Source: Leisingera sp. ANG-M1 (GTDB lineage: Bacteria; Pseudomonadota; Alphaproteobacteria; Rhodobacterales; Rhodobacteraceae). From it: a stretch of DNA of 64,000 nucleotides. The stretch is from NCBI RefSeq assembly GCF_000813745.1, contig NZ_JWLC01000012.1, forward strand, positions 1 to 64,000. Reading direction: 5' to 3'. The notes beneath the pieces are model-generated. The model made no database searches, was not told the origin of the DNA, and saw nothing but the letters and a program-made list of their open reading frames with translations. Position numbers and translations under genes: made by a program. The stretch's first letter is position 1; each line of letters opens with the position of its first letter. Positions 34,576 through 43,221 of this stretch are shown here, piece after piece.

Positions 34576-35988
34576 ATGAAATGGGATGAATTCTCCGAAT
34601 GGGGCCGCAAGGCCGCGGACTGGGCGCAGGACTACCACCTGACCGTCGGCGACAGGCCGGTACGGGCCCAAACCGCACCGGGAGACATGCTGAACGCCCT
34701 GCCCGCAACCCCGCCAGAGGACGGAGAGGGGATGGAGGCGATCTTCCGTGACTTCGAAGACATCGTGATGCCCGGCATTACTCACTGGCAGCACCCGCGC
34801 TTCTTCGCCTATTTCAACTCCAACGCGGCGGCGCCCTCGGTGCTGGCAGAGTTCCTCGCCTCTGCCATCGCGCCGCAATGCATGCTGTGGCAGACCTCCC
34901 CCGCAGCGACTGAGATGGAAACACGGATGATGGACTGGCTGCGCCAGGCGCTGGACCTGCCGGACCAGTTCCAGGGCGTCATTCAGGACTCCGCCTCCTC
35001 CGCCACCCTTGCCGCAGTGCTGACCATGCGGGAGAAAGCGCTGAACTGGCAGGGCAACCAGCAGGGCCTGTTCGGCCAGAAAACACTCCGGATTTACTGT
35101 TCATCTGAGGTTCACACATCCATCGACCGCGCCATCTGGGTTGCCGGCATCGGCCAGCAAAATCTGATCCGTGTGCCGATCAAAGGCGATTGGCGCGGCA
35201 TGGACGCTGATGCGCTGGAGGACGCTATCCAGGCCGACCTCGCAGCTGGCCACCAGCCCGCGGGCGTCATCCTCTGCGTCGGCGGCACCGGCGTTGGCGC
35301 CACCGACCCGGTGGACCAGGTGCTGGACGTCGCTGAAAAGCATGGCCTCTACACCCATATCGACGCCGCCTGGGCCGGCTCCGCGATGATCTGCCCGGAA
35401 TACCGCCACTACTGGCCGGGGGTGGAGCGTGCCGACAGCATCGTCTTCAATCCGCACAAATGGCTCGGCGTGCAATTCGACTGCTCCGCCCATTTCCTCA
35501 AGAACCCGGATGACTTGGTGCAAACCCTCGCGATCAGTCCGGAGTACCTCAAAACCCACGGCCATGACGGCATCATCAACTATTCCGAATGGTCGGTGCC
35601 GCTGGGCCGCCGCTTCCGGGCGCTCAAGATCTGGTTCCTGATCCGCACCTACGGGCTTGAGGGCCTGCGCCAGCGGCTGCGCAATCACATCAACTGGTCG
35701 AACCAGCTGCACGACAGGCTCAAGTTAGAGCCTTATTTTGAGATCACCACTGCACCGATGTGGTCGCTCTGGTCGTTTCGCTATGCCCCCGATGGCGCCT
35801 CGGACTTGGACGATCTGAACCTCGCATTGGTCAATGCGATCAACGACGACGGCCGCATCTACCTGACCCAGACCCGCCTCGACGGCCAACTGGTGATCCG
35901 CTTCCAGGCAGGCCAGTTCGAGACCACCGAAGCAGACGTGATGATGGCTTTCGATGTCATCACCGAAATCGCAAGGAGCCTGACCTGA
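34576..35988 (+). CDS. Pyridoxal phosphate-dependent aromatic amino acid decarboxylase
   Basis: 470 residues, group II decarboxylase. PLP lysine in FNPHKWLG (about residue 295), HIDAAWAGSA near 265 with the cofactor-binding Asp, and HPRFFAYFNS near the N-terminus. Relatives decarboxylate DOPA, tyrosine, phenylalanine or tryptophan. Inside an hpa operon this points to aromatic amino acids entering via amine and aldehyde to hydroxyphenylacetates, e.g. DOPA to dopamine to homoprotocatechuate. The ATG at 34576 was chosen; the upstream frame has no family sequence. ATGA overlap with hpaG shows co-expression. Amine oxidase and aldehyde dehydrogenase genes are not beside it. Confidence 0.88.
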   Translation: MKWDEFSEWGRKAADWAQDYHLTVGDRPVRAQTAPGDMLNALPATPPEDGEGMEAIFRDFEDIVMPGITHWQHPRFFAYFNSNAAAPSVLAEFLASAIAPQCMLWQTSPAATEMETRMMDWLRQALDLPDQFQGVIQDSASSATLAAVLTMREKALNWQGNQQGLFGQKTLRIYCSSEVHTSIDRAIWVAGIGQQNLIRVPIKGDWRGMDADALEDAIQADLAAGHQPAGVILCVGGTGVGATDPVDQVLDVAEKHGLYTHIDAAWAGSAMICPEYRHYWPGVERADSIVFNPHKWLGVQFDCSAHFLKNPDDLVQTLAISPEYLKTHGHDGIINYSEWSVPLGRRFRALKIWFLIRTYGLEGLRQRLRNHINWSNQLHDRLKLEPYFEITTAPMWSLWSFRYAPDGASDLDDLNLALVNAINDDGRIYLTQTRLDGQLVIRFQAGQFETTEADVMMAFDVITEIARSLT

Positions 35989-36839
35989 TGCGCTTTGCCA
36001 CCTACAACGCCAATGGCGAGGCCTTTTATGGCGCGGTCACAGATGCGGGCATGATTGCCCTGTCGCCGCAGTTCCCGGACTGGCCCACGATGCGCGACGT
36101 GATTGCCGCCGAAGGTCTCCCGAAACTGGCAGAGGCCGCCGAAGGCCAGCCCGTCACCCACACGGAATTCACCTATGAAATCCCGGTCCCAAACCCGGAA
36201 AAGATCATCTGCGTCGGCGTCAACTTCCCGGACCGCAACGCGGAGTACAAGGACGGCTCTTCCCAGCCCAAGCACATGTCCCTGTTCCCCCGCTTCCCGC
36301 GCTCCTTCACCGGCGCCGAACGCCCGCTGATCCGCCCGCCGGAAAACCACACGCTGGATTACGAGGGCGAGGTCGCCGTGGTGATCGGCAAGGCAGGCCG
36401 CCGGATCAAACCGGAAGACGCCTACGATCACATTGCGGCTCTAACACTGGCGAATGAGGGCACCATCCGCGACTGGGTGCGCCACGCCAAGTTCAACGTG
36501 ACGCAAGGCAAGAACTGGGACAATTCCGGTTCCATCGGGCCCTGGCTGGTGCCTTTCACCGATGCTGCACAGCTGGATAAGGCCCGCATCCTCACCCGCG
36601 TGAATGGAGAAGTCCGCCAGGACGACACCCTGGCCCGCATGATGTTCCCGATCCGCGAGGAGATTGCCTATATCTCCACTTTCACCACCCTGCAGCCCGG
36701 TGACGTGATCATCACCGGCACACCGACAGGTGCAGGTGCGAGGTTTGAACCGCCGAAATACCTGACCCCCGGCGATGTGGTAGAGGTCGAGGTCGAAGGC
36801 ATCGGCATCCTGCGAAACACGGTTAAGGATGAGGCATGA
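35988..36839 (+). CDS. hpaG: Homoprotocatechuate pathway decarboxylase/isomerase (FAH family)
   Basis: 283 residues, one fumarylacetoacetate hydrolase domain. Metal ligands Glu/Glu/Asp are seen in LDYEGEVAVVIGK (about residue 125) and the GRR-KPEDA-YDHIAALTLANE region. The TGTPTGAG motif near 240 binds substrate. E. coli HpaG is a fused double-domain protein of about 430 residues; here there is only a single domain, so this protein may do both decarboxylation and isomerisation or form a homodimer. It overlaps the next gene by four bases. Confidence 0.87.
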   Translation: MRFATYNANGEAFYGAVTDAGMIALSPQFPDWPTMRDVIAAEGLPKLAEAAEGQPVTHTEFTYEIPVPNPEKIICVGVNFPDRNAEYKDGSSQPKHMSLFPRFPRSFTGAERPLIRPPENHTLDYEGEVAVVIGKAGRRIKPEDAYDHIAALTLANEGTIRDWVRHAKFNVTQGKNWDNSGSIGPWLVPFTDAAQLDKARILTRVNGEVRQDDTLARMMFPIREEIAYISTFTTLQPGDVIITGTPTGAGARFEPPKYLTPGDVVEVEVEGIGILRNTVKDEA

Positions 36840-37636
36840 CCCCGGAGCAGCATCAGGAAGCCGCAGAAAAACTGTTCCGAGCCGAGGCAACTGGCCAGCA
36901 ATGCGGCCTGCTTTCCTTGGCCTATCCCGGCATGACGCTGGACGACGCATATGCGGTGCAACAGGCTCTAATCCGGCAGAAACTGGCCTCCGGCCGCAAG
37001 AAAATCGGCTGGAAGATCGGCCTCACCAGCCGCGCCATGCAGCAGGCGCTGAACATCACCACCCCCGACAGCGGCGTTCTGCTGGACGACATGGCGTTCG
37101 AAAACGGCAGCACCGTCCCGGCAGGACGTTTTATCCAGCCGCGGGTCGAGGCGGAGATTGCCTTCATCATGAAATCCCCGCTCGCAGGCGCCGAGTGCTC
37201 CCGCGAAGACGTTCTGGCCGCCACGGATTATGTGACACCGTCGCTGGAGATCCTCGACACCCGCCTCCTGCGCGCAGACCCGGCAACCGGCCAGGCCCGC
37301 ATCATCACCGACACCATCAGCGACAACGCCGCCAATGCCGGCGTGCTGCTGGGCGCCGAACGCCACGCGGTTGACGCTCATGATCTGCGCTGGGTGGGCG
37401 CCATCACCGCCCGCAACGGCACGGTCGAGGAAACCGGCCTCGGCGCCGGCGTTCTGAACGATCCCGCCACCTCGGTCCTGTGGCTGGCGCGGAGGATGGC
37501 GGAATATGGACAACAGATCGAGGCCGGGGATATCGTGCTCTCGGGCTCTTTCATCCGCCCCATCGAATGCCCGCCGGGCACGGAGATCGCCGCAGATTTC
37601 GGCCCCTTCGGTTCCGTATCCATCAATTTCGCCTGA
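36836..37636 (+). CDS. hpaH: 2-oxo-hept-4-ene-1,7-dioate hydratase
   Basis: 266 residues of the HpaH/MhpD hydratase family. KKIGWKIGLTSRAMQQALNI near residue 57 and PRVEAEIAFIMK near 102 carry the metal-binding acidic residues. The enzyme adds water to the dienoate before aldol cleavage by HpaI. It overlaps hpaG by ATGA and is 11 bp ahead of hpaI. Confidence 0.92.
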   Translation: MTPEQHQEAAEKLFRAEATGQQCGLLSLAYPGMTLDDAYAVQQALIRQKLASGRKKIGWKIGLTSRAMQQALNITTPDSGVLLDDMAFENGSTVPAGRFIQPRVEAEIAFIMKSPLAGAECSREDVLAATDYVTPSLEILDTRLLRADPATGQARIITDTISDNAANAGVLLGAERHAVDAHDLRWVGAITARNGTVEETGLGAGVLNDPATSVLWLARRMAEYGQQIEAGDIVLSGSFIRPIECPPGTEIAADFGPFGSVSINFA

Positions 37637-37647
37637 CAGGAGGCCCC

Positions 37648-38418
37648 ATGCCCGCACCCACAAACAGCTTCAAACAGGCTCTATCACAGGGAAAGCGGCA
37701 GATCGGCTGCTGGATGAGCTTTGCCGACGGCCAGATCGCCGAGATCATGGGCACCTGCGGTTTCGACTGGCTGGTGATCGACGGCGAGCATGCGCCCAAC
37801 GACATCCGCTCGATCCGCGACCAACTGATGGCACTGGCGGCCTCTCCCAGCCATCCAGTGGTGCGGGTGCCGGTGGGCGAGACCTGGATGATCAAGCAGG
37901 TGCTGGATGCCGGTGCCCAGACAATGCTGGTGCCGATCGTGGAAAGCGCTGAACAGGCCCGCGAGCTGGTCCGCGCCTGCCACTACCCGCCCAAGGGCGT
38001 GCGCGGCGTTGGCGCCACGGCGGCGCGCGCCACCATGTTCGGCACGGTCTCCGAGTATATCCAGACCGCCGATCAGGAGGTATGCCTGCTGGTGCAGGTG
38101 GAAAACCGCGCCGGAATGGAGGCACTGGACGAGATCCTGAAGGTCGAAGGCATCGACGGCGTCTTCATCGGCCCCGCGGACCTGTCCACCGACATGGGCC
38201 ATCAAGGCAACTCTGCCCATCCGGAGGTGCGCGCCGCAATTGCTGATGCCATCACCCGAATCAAGGCCGCAGGCGTCGCCCCCGGCATCCTCGGCACAAC
38301 TGAGGAAGCAACACAGGCCTACGCGGACATGGGCGCGCAGTTCCTGGCTGTTGGAATCGACGTGATGGTGCTGGCCCGCAACGCCCGCGATCTGGCCGCC
38401 AAGTGGAAGGCGGTCTAA
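37648..38418 (+). CDS. hpaI: 4-hydroxy-2-oxoheptanedioate aldolase
   Basis: 256 residues, class II pyruvate aldolase of the HpcH/HpaI family. DWLVIDGEHAPND near residue 40 holds the catalytic His; VENRAGMEALDEI near 150 and FIGPADLSTDMG near 173 carry metal ligands Glu and Asp. It splits the C7 acid to pyruvate and succinic semialdehyde. GGAGG precedes the ATG. Succinic semialdehyde dehydrogenase and the 4-hydroxyphenylacetate hydroxylase HpaBC are absent from the window. Confidence 0.92.
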   Translation: MPAPTNSFKQALSQGKRQIGCWMSFADGQIAEIMGTCGFDWLVIDGEHAPNDIRSIRDQLMALAASPSHPVVRVPVGETWMIKQVLDAGAQTMLVPIVESAEQARELVRACHYPPKGVRGVGATAARATMFGTVSEYIQTADQEVCLLVQVENRAGMEALDEILKVEGIDGVFIGPADLSTDMGHQGNSAHPEVRAAIADAITRIKAAGVAPGILGTTEEATQAYADMGAQFLAVGIDVMVLARNARDLAAKWKAV

Positions 38419-38446
38419 CGGCGGACCGCAAACCGCAACGGAAGCT

Positions 38447-38575
38447 CTCCCGCGCCTGCCCATTGCCCTGGCAAAGCCAGAGCAGCGGCAGCAGCCTTGG
38501 GCGTGGCACCGCGCGATGCGCGGTGCCACGCCCAACGGGAGGAAGGTATTTCCAATGCCTGACGACGGGCGGGAG
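38447..38575. repeat. Structured intergenic repeat, copy 2
   Basis: CTCCCGC at 38447, GCGGGAG ending at 38575. The core is a long hairpin, TTGGGCGTGGCACCGCGC / GCGCGGTGCCACGCCCAA, around 38494-38535, then a smaller stem GGTATTTCCAATGCC. It fills the 190-bp gap between hpaI and the DUF4139 gene. Confidence 0.7.
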
Positions 38576-38608
38576 AGCCACAATGGCAGGTCCGGGCCCG
38601 CCGCCGGA

Positions 38609-40267
38609 TCAGCGCAGCACCATGCCTTCCGGCCATCTAAGCGTGGTGTCCAAGCGGATGGCACGGCTTTCGCCCGCAGCCAACTCCATGTCCCAGGCCA
38701 GGATCCCGCGCTGTTTTTCCACGTTTTCCTCCGAGGGCCGCGGCTTGGCGCTCCAGGCAATCCCCAGATCCTCCTGCTGCGAATAGGGCACCCGGTCCAG
38801 AACCCGCAGCGGCCAAGCCTGCCCGGTCAGATTTTCCACCTCAAGCTCCACGTTCTGCACCTGCTCATTGCTGCGCGAGATCAGCCCCTGGCCGCCTTCG
38901 CTCTGGTCCAGCACATCGCGGCGCACCTGCAGGCCTTCAATCGGACCGAAACCAGCCTTTGCCTCTGCCCCTGGCGCGAGGCCTTCAAAATACTCGACCG
39001 CCACCAGCTTTCCATCGGCAAACCGCTGCACGTATTCCGAGGCCAGCAACGGCTCGCCGAAACTGTTGGTGAAAGCTGCAACCCGGTAGGCCGTTTCATC
39101 CTGGGCAGGAACCGCCACCGCTGTCAGTTCCGCTGCAACCGTCAGGCTGTCCATCTCCAACCGCAGCAGGTCCGCGCCAGGCGCCACCGTGACCGGCTCA
39201 CCGAAACTGTATACTACAGCCGCACCGCCCGCATCCGCGCTCCAAGGCGCGGCCTCTTCATAGATGGCAGCCGGTTCTATCACCGGTTCGGCCAGGGCGC
39301 TCATTTCAGCTCCGTCCGACAGCAGCCGTTTCTGCGTGCGCGGCGGTTCCGGCTCGGTGATCCTGCGCAGCCAGGGCCGCAGCACCGACGGGCCGCCCTG
39401 GCCGGAGGGCTTTGCCGTGGACAGCGTCAGCGCAACATCCTCCCAGGTCTCGCCGGTGCTCTGCTGCAGCACAACGGCCCGTTTCAGGGTGACTGTTGTC
39501 TCATCTCCCGTGTCAAGGTGCAGCTCATAGGAGGGCGACCAGCCGGTGCTGCCCCTGCCCTCCGTCAAATAGCGGACGGCCACCATCCCTTCGACCTCCT
39601 GTTCGACCGCCACATCCACGGCAATGAACAGCCGGTCTTCATCCTCCAGCTGGATTGCCGCCAAAGCCGCACGGGCTGCGTCCAGCTCATCCTCCAGAGC
39701 CTCCAGCTGCAGCTCAATCCGGCGGGCGTTGCTCTCTGCGCTCACGGCTGCCTGACCAGCCTTGCCCGCTTCGCGCGCAATCATCCGGGCAACTGCGCCC
39801 AGCGCGACCGCATCTGCCTGCGCCAGGCCTTCATTGGCCCCCAGCTGCTGCAAAAAGCCGATCGAAGCCTCCGCTGCCCGCGCCTCGGCCCGGGCCTGGC
39901 CGGCCTCGTCACGGACTGCGGCAATGCTGGCTTCCGCCTCGCGCACCCGCGCTTCGGCCGCCGCGGCCTCCGGATCGCCAGCCTGGCGCGGCGGCACGAA
40001 ATCCTCCCGCATCAAAGTTGCGATGCGGCGGGCGCCCGCCACCTCGACTTGCAAGGTGTCCAGTTCCGCCGTGCGCGGCACGTTCTGCAGGATCAGCCTG
40101 TGCCGTCCTGGCGGCAGCGGCACCGCCGCCCTGCGGGTCACTTCGGCGAGGCCCGGGTAAAGGGTCACTTCCGCGACCCTGCTGGTCACAGGAATGGTTT
40201 CTGCCGCGGCTGGAACCGCGGCGAAAGCAAAGAGGTATGGAAGAACAGGCTTCAAGGAAATTCGCAT
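38609..40267 (-). CDS. DUF4139 / mucoidy inhibitor A-like exported protein
   Basis: 552 residues. A signal peptide (MRISLKPVLPYLFAFAAVPAAAETI) predicts export, with cleavage after AAA around residue 23. An N-terminal DUF4140-like strand region (VAEVTLYPGLAEVTRR) is followed by a coiled coil rich in Ala, Glu and Arg (about residues 95-185) and a large beta domain (DUF4139; TGWSPSYELHLDTG near 225). MuiA was named from an effect on mucoidy, but its biochemical role is unknown. ATG 40267 was chosen for the leader; the open frame begins upstream at 40453. Confidence 0.85.
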   Translation of the reverse strand: MRISLKPVLPYLFAFAAVPAAAETIPVTSRVAEVTLYPGLAEVTRRAAVPLPPGRHRLILQNVPRTAELDTLQVEVAGARRIATLMREDFVPPRQAGDPEAAAAEARVREAEASIAAVRDEAGQARAEARAAEASIGFLQQLGANEGLAQADAVALGAVARMIAREAGKAGQAAVSAESNARRIELQLEALEDELDAARAALAAIQLEDEDRLFIAVDVAVEQEVEGMVAVRYLTEGRGSTGWSPSYELHLDTGDETTVTLKRAVVLQQSTGETWEDVALTLSTAKPSGQGGPSVLRPWLRRITEPEPPRTQKRLLSDGAEMSALAEPVIEPAAIYEEAAPWSADAGGAAVVYSFGEPVTVAPGADLLRLEMDSLTVAAELTAVAVPAQDETAYRVAAFTNSFGEPLLASEYVQRFADGKLVAVEYFEGLAPGAEAKAGFGPIEGLQVRRDVLDQSEGGQGLISRSNEQVQNVELEVENLTGQAWPLRVLDRVPYSQQEDLGIAWSAKPRPSEENVEKQRGILAWDMELAAGESRAIRLDTTLRWPEGMVLR

Positions 40268-40358
40268 GGCATCTCTCGAAAAAATCGCAGCAGGCTGAAA
40301 CCGCCTGCCCGATGCCAATCCTAACGGCCGCCTGCCCGCCTGGCCAGCAGGCCGGGGT

Positions 40359-40691
40359 TCAGGGCTGCGAAGGCCCGAAACGCAGTTCCAGTTCATCGGC
40401 ATCAATGCCCAGGCCGTCGCAGGAGGATATTGCCGCCTGGTTCTGCGCATCATGGACCCACAGATCGCCTTCGCGCCGCTTCAGGCAAATCCCCTTGCGG
40501 CGCAGGCCGCGGCACAGGGTGAACCAGTCGCCGGCCGCCGCAATCTCCGCTTCCAGATGCTGCCGAAGCTCAGCTGCCGACACGCAATTCAGCTTCGGCT
40601 GCGACAGGATCTGCGCCAGCGCGCCTTTCGGCTCAGCCGCGGCGGCGGGGACGACGGGAGCGGCGTTGCTGAAATCCTGCAGTGCGATCAT
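40359..40691 (-). CDS. Hypothetical protein, 110 residues
   Basis: A small soluble protein, family not recognised. An Ala/Pro-rich start (NAAPVVPAAAAEPKGA) is followed by a compact domain with LRQHLEAEIAAAGDWFTLCRGLRRKG and a repeated acidic/basic pattern ending IDADELELRFGPSQP. Codon use looks normal for the window. Transcribed like asd, but 91 bp before the DUF4139 gene; independence unclear. Confidence 0.65.
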   Translation of the reverse strand: MIALQDFSNAAPVVPAAAAEPKGALAQILSQPKLNCVSAAELRQHLEAEIAAAGDWFTLCRGLRRKGICLKRREGDLWVHDAQNQAAISSCDGLGIDADELELRFGPSQP

Positions 40692-40764
40692 GGCTGTGTT
40701 CCTCTTTGTCTGCTGTCCTCCTCAAATTAGCCGGACAGCCGCACACAAGGCAGCCGTGCAAAAG

Positions 40765-40794
40765 AAAAGGGGCCGCCTCTTCCGAAGCAGCCCC
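40765..40794 (-). terminator. Rho-independent terminator of asd
   Basis: On the minus strand GGGGCTGC / GCGGCCCC (8 bp, one G-U pair), loop of 10, then TTTTC. It begins about 20 bp after the asd stop. Confidence 0.75.
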
Positions 40795-40814
40795 CTATCC
40801 CAAAGGATAAAATT

Positions 40815-41837
40815 TTAGCCTTTCTTCAGAACCTCACGGCCCAGCAGCTCGGCAATCTGCACCGCGTTCAGCGCCGCGCCCTTGCGCAGGTTGTCGCTGA
40901 CACACCACAGGTTGATGCCGTTCTCGATGGTCGAGTCCTGGCGGATGCGGCTGATGAAAGTGGCAAAATCGCCCGCGCATTCGATCGGCGAGACGTAGCC
41001 GCCGGCTTCGCGCTTGTCGATCACCATGATACCCGGCGCCTCGCGCAGGATGTCGCGTGCTTCGTCCTCGTCCAGGAACTCTTCGAACTCGATGTTCACG
41101 GCTTCGGAGTGGCCGACAAACACCGGCACGCGGACGCAGGTTGCGGTGACCTTGATCGACGGGTCGACGATCTTTTTGGTTTCCACAACCATCTTCCACT
41201 CTTCCTTGGTCGAGCCGTCTTCCATGAAGACGTCGATCTGCGGAATGACGTTGAAGGCGATCTGCTTCTGGAATTTCTTCGGCTCAACCTCGGTGGTCGG
41301 GTTGTAGATCGCCTTGGTCTGATCCCACAGCTCGTCCATGCCGTCTTTGCCGGCGCCCGACACCGACTGGTAAGTCGAAACCACAACGCGCTTGATCTTG
41401 GCGCGGTCGTGCAGCGGCTTCAGCGCCACCACCATCTGCGCGGTCGAGCAGTTGGGGTTGGCGATGATGTTTTTGTTCTTGTAGTCGTGGATCGCTTCCG
41501 GGTTGCACTCCGGCACAATCAGCGGAATGTCCGGGTCGTAGCGGTAGAGCGAGGAGTTATCGATCACCACGCAGCCCGCCGCAGCCGCCTTGGGCGCGTA
41601 ATCCTTGGTCGCGGCAGAACCCACGGCAAACAGCGCCATGTCCCAGCCCGCAAAATCAAAGGTGTCCAGATCCTGGGTAGTGAGTGTCTTATCGCCAAAG
41701 CTGACTTCAGTGCCGAGAGAACGGCGGCTTGCCAGCGCAGCGATCTCATCCACAGGGAACTGGCGCTCGGCCAGGATGTTCAGCATTTCGCGGCCCACGT
41801 TGCCAGTGGCGCCAACGACGACGATGCGGTAACCCAT
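40815..41837 (-). CDS. asd: Aspartate-semialdehyde dehydrogenase
   Basis: 340 residues. VVGATGNVGREMLNIL at the N-terminus binds NADP; catalytic Cys in NPNCSTAQM (about residue 132); the second-domain catalytic His is in the RVPVFVGHSEA region (about 240). Makes aspartate semialdehyde for lysine, threonine, methionine and cell-wall diaminopimelate. Length is usual. Single gene with its own terminator. Confidence 0.95.
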   Translation of the reverse strand: MGYRIVVVGATGNVGREMLNILAERQFPVDEIAALASRRSLGTEVSFGDKTLTTQDLDTFDFAGWDMALFAVGSAATKDYAPKAAAAGCVVIDNSSLYRYDPDIPLIVPECNPEAIHDYKNKNIIANPNCSTAQMVVALKPLHDRAKIKRVVVSTYQSVSGAGKDGMDELWDQTKAIYNPTTEVEPKKFQKQIAFNVIPQIDVFMEDGSTKEEWKMVVETKKIVDPSIKVTATCVRVPVFVGHSEAVNIEFEEFLDEDEARDILREAPGIMVIDKREAGGYVSPIECAGDFATFISRIRQDSTIENGINLWCVSDNLRKGAALNAVQIAELLGREVLKKG

Positions 41838-41919
41838 TTGTCTGTTTCTCCAGTATCACCCGGCCTCATGGCCGGCGGCGGAGTATTACTGCCATCGGAG
41901 ACAAGTTTAAAGTCCCCTC

Positions 41920-43092
41920 TCAGTCCATGCTGTCCCGGCTGAGCAGATAAATTGCGCATCCCGCGCCCAGACACACCAAAAAGAACGTGAAAATCCCTGT
42001 ATAGGGCAAAGTTAGGTCCGCACCGGTCATTTCTGCGTGAATGCGCCCGGTGGCAAACTGCATGATTCCCACGCCGCCGATGCCAAACAGGTTCAAGAGC
42101 GTGACACCCCGCCCGGCCAGATGCGGCGGCACAAAGGCGCGGCCATGCGCCATGATCACCGGGAAAGAGGCGCCGAAAAAGCCGACAGCAGCCATCATCA
42201 CCACCGGCATCCAGACGGGTGCTCCGCCGGCCAGGATCAGCCCGCCTAAGCTCGCACAGCCCAGCACGTTGCCGCCCAGGATCAGCCATTTGCGGGTGCC
42301 CAGCACCCGGTCCAGCGGCCCATAGGCAAAGGTCCCGGCAATCATCGCCGCCCCCATCACCAGCGTCGCCAGCCCCACGGCTTGGGTGCTGAGGCCATAG
42401 ACATCGTTCAGGTAGGGCCCGATCCACAGCCCCCTGAGCGCGCCCGAGGGCGCATAGGCCACCAGCATCAGCGGAAAGATCGCCCACATCACCGGCATTT
42501 TCAGCAAATCAAAGACCGATCCTTTGTGCTCGCCCTCCGGCTTGTCCGGGTCCGAGACGGTCACGAAAATCCCCGCGGCCACGACAGCCGAGATCACAGC
42601 CAGACCCGCCAGCGTCCCGCGCCAGCCGAACAGGTCCACCGCCAGCGCCGTCGGGTAAGAGGCCACCAGATTGCCGGCCGACCCCACGCCCAGCATCACA
42701 GCCGCCAAAGTGGCAAAGCGGGCGGGCGGGTACTGCCGCGCAAAAATGTAGTAGGAAGCCATCAGCACCGGCGAGCAGCCAATGCCGATCAGGAACATCG
42801 CGACGCTCACATGCAAAGGCGCCGTGGCAGCGGCAAACAGCGCCGCACCGCCGCCGCCGCCCAGCAGAAGCAGCAAGGCCGCAGTCCGCCGCGGCCCCAC
42901 ATGGTCCAGTGCCCAGCCCACCGGCAGCTGCATCGCCGCAAAGGACAGGAACCACATGCCCGAGGCAAAGGCGAGATCATCCGGCGCCGCGCCGATGTCC
43001 TGCCCCAGCACGCCCGACAGCACCGCCAGGAAGGCGCGGAAAAACTGGCTCAGCACATAGGCCAGGCATAACAATATCAATCCCGCCTGCAT
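41920..43092 (-). CDS. MFS transporter
   Basis: 390 residues with about twelve hydrophobic segments and the family loops (GWALDHVGPRRTAALLLLLGG near residue 65; GPLDRVLGTRKWLILGG near 260). Start ATG 43090-43092 (MQAGLILL) is preferred because the upstream frame codes a Cys/Arg-rich segment with no family match. Substrate unknown. It ends 82 bp upstream of asd on the same strand. Confidence 0.82.
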   Translation of the reverse strand: MQAGLILLCLAYVLSQFFRAFLAVLSGVLGQDIGAAPDDLAFASGMWFLSFAAMQLPVGWALDHVGPRRTAALLLLLGGGGGAALFAAATAPLHVSVAMFLIGIGCSPVLMASYYIFARQYPPARFATLAAVMLGVGSAGNLVASYPTALAVDLFGWRGTLAGLAVISAVVAAGIFVTVSDPDKPEGEHKGSVFDLLKMPVMWAIFPLMLVAYAPSGALRGLWIGPYLNDVYGLSTQAVGLATLVMGAAMIAGTFAYGPLDRVLGTRKWLILGGNVLGCASLGGLILAGGAPVWMPVVMMAAVGFFGASFPVIMAHGRAFVPPHLAGRGVTLLNLFGIGGVGIMQFATGRIHAEMTGADLTLPYTGIFTFFLVCLGAGCAIYLLSRDSMD

Positions 43093-43221
43093 TTCCCGCC
43101 CCCCGTGATCTTTTCTTCTGCCGCACAGCTTGCATGTTTGGCCCCGCGGCACAATTCGTTTAGGCAGGAACGGCGGGTCACCGGGAGCAGGCCGCGGAAA
43201 CAGGCAGCGGGGCGGAACGAC

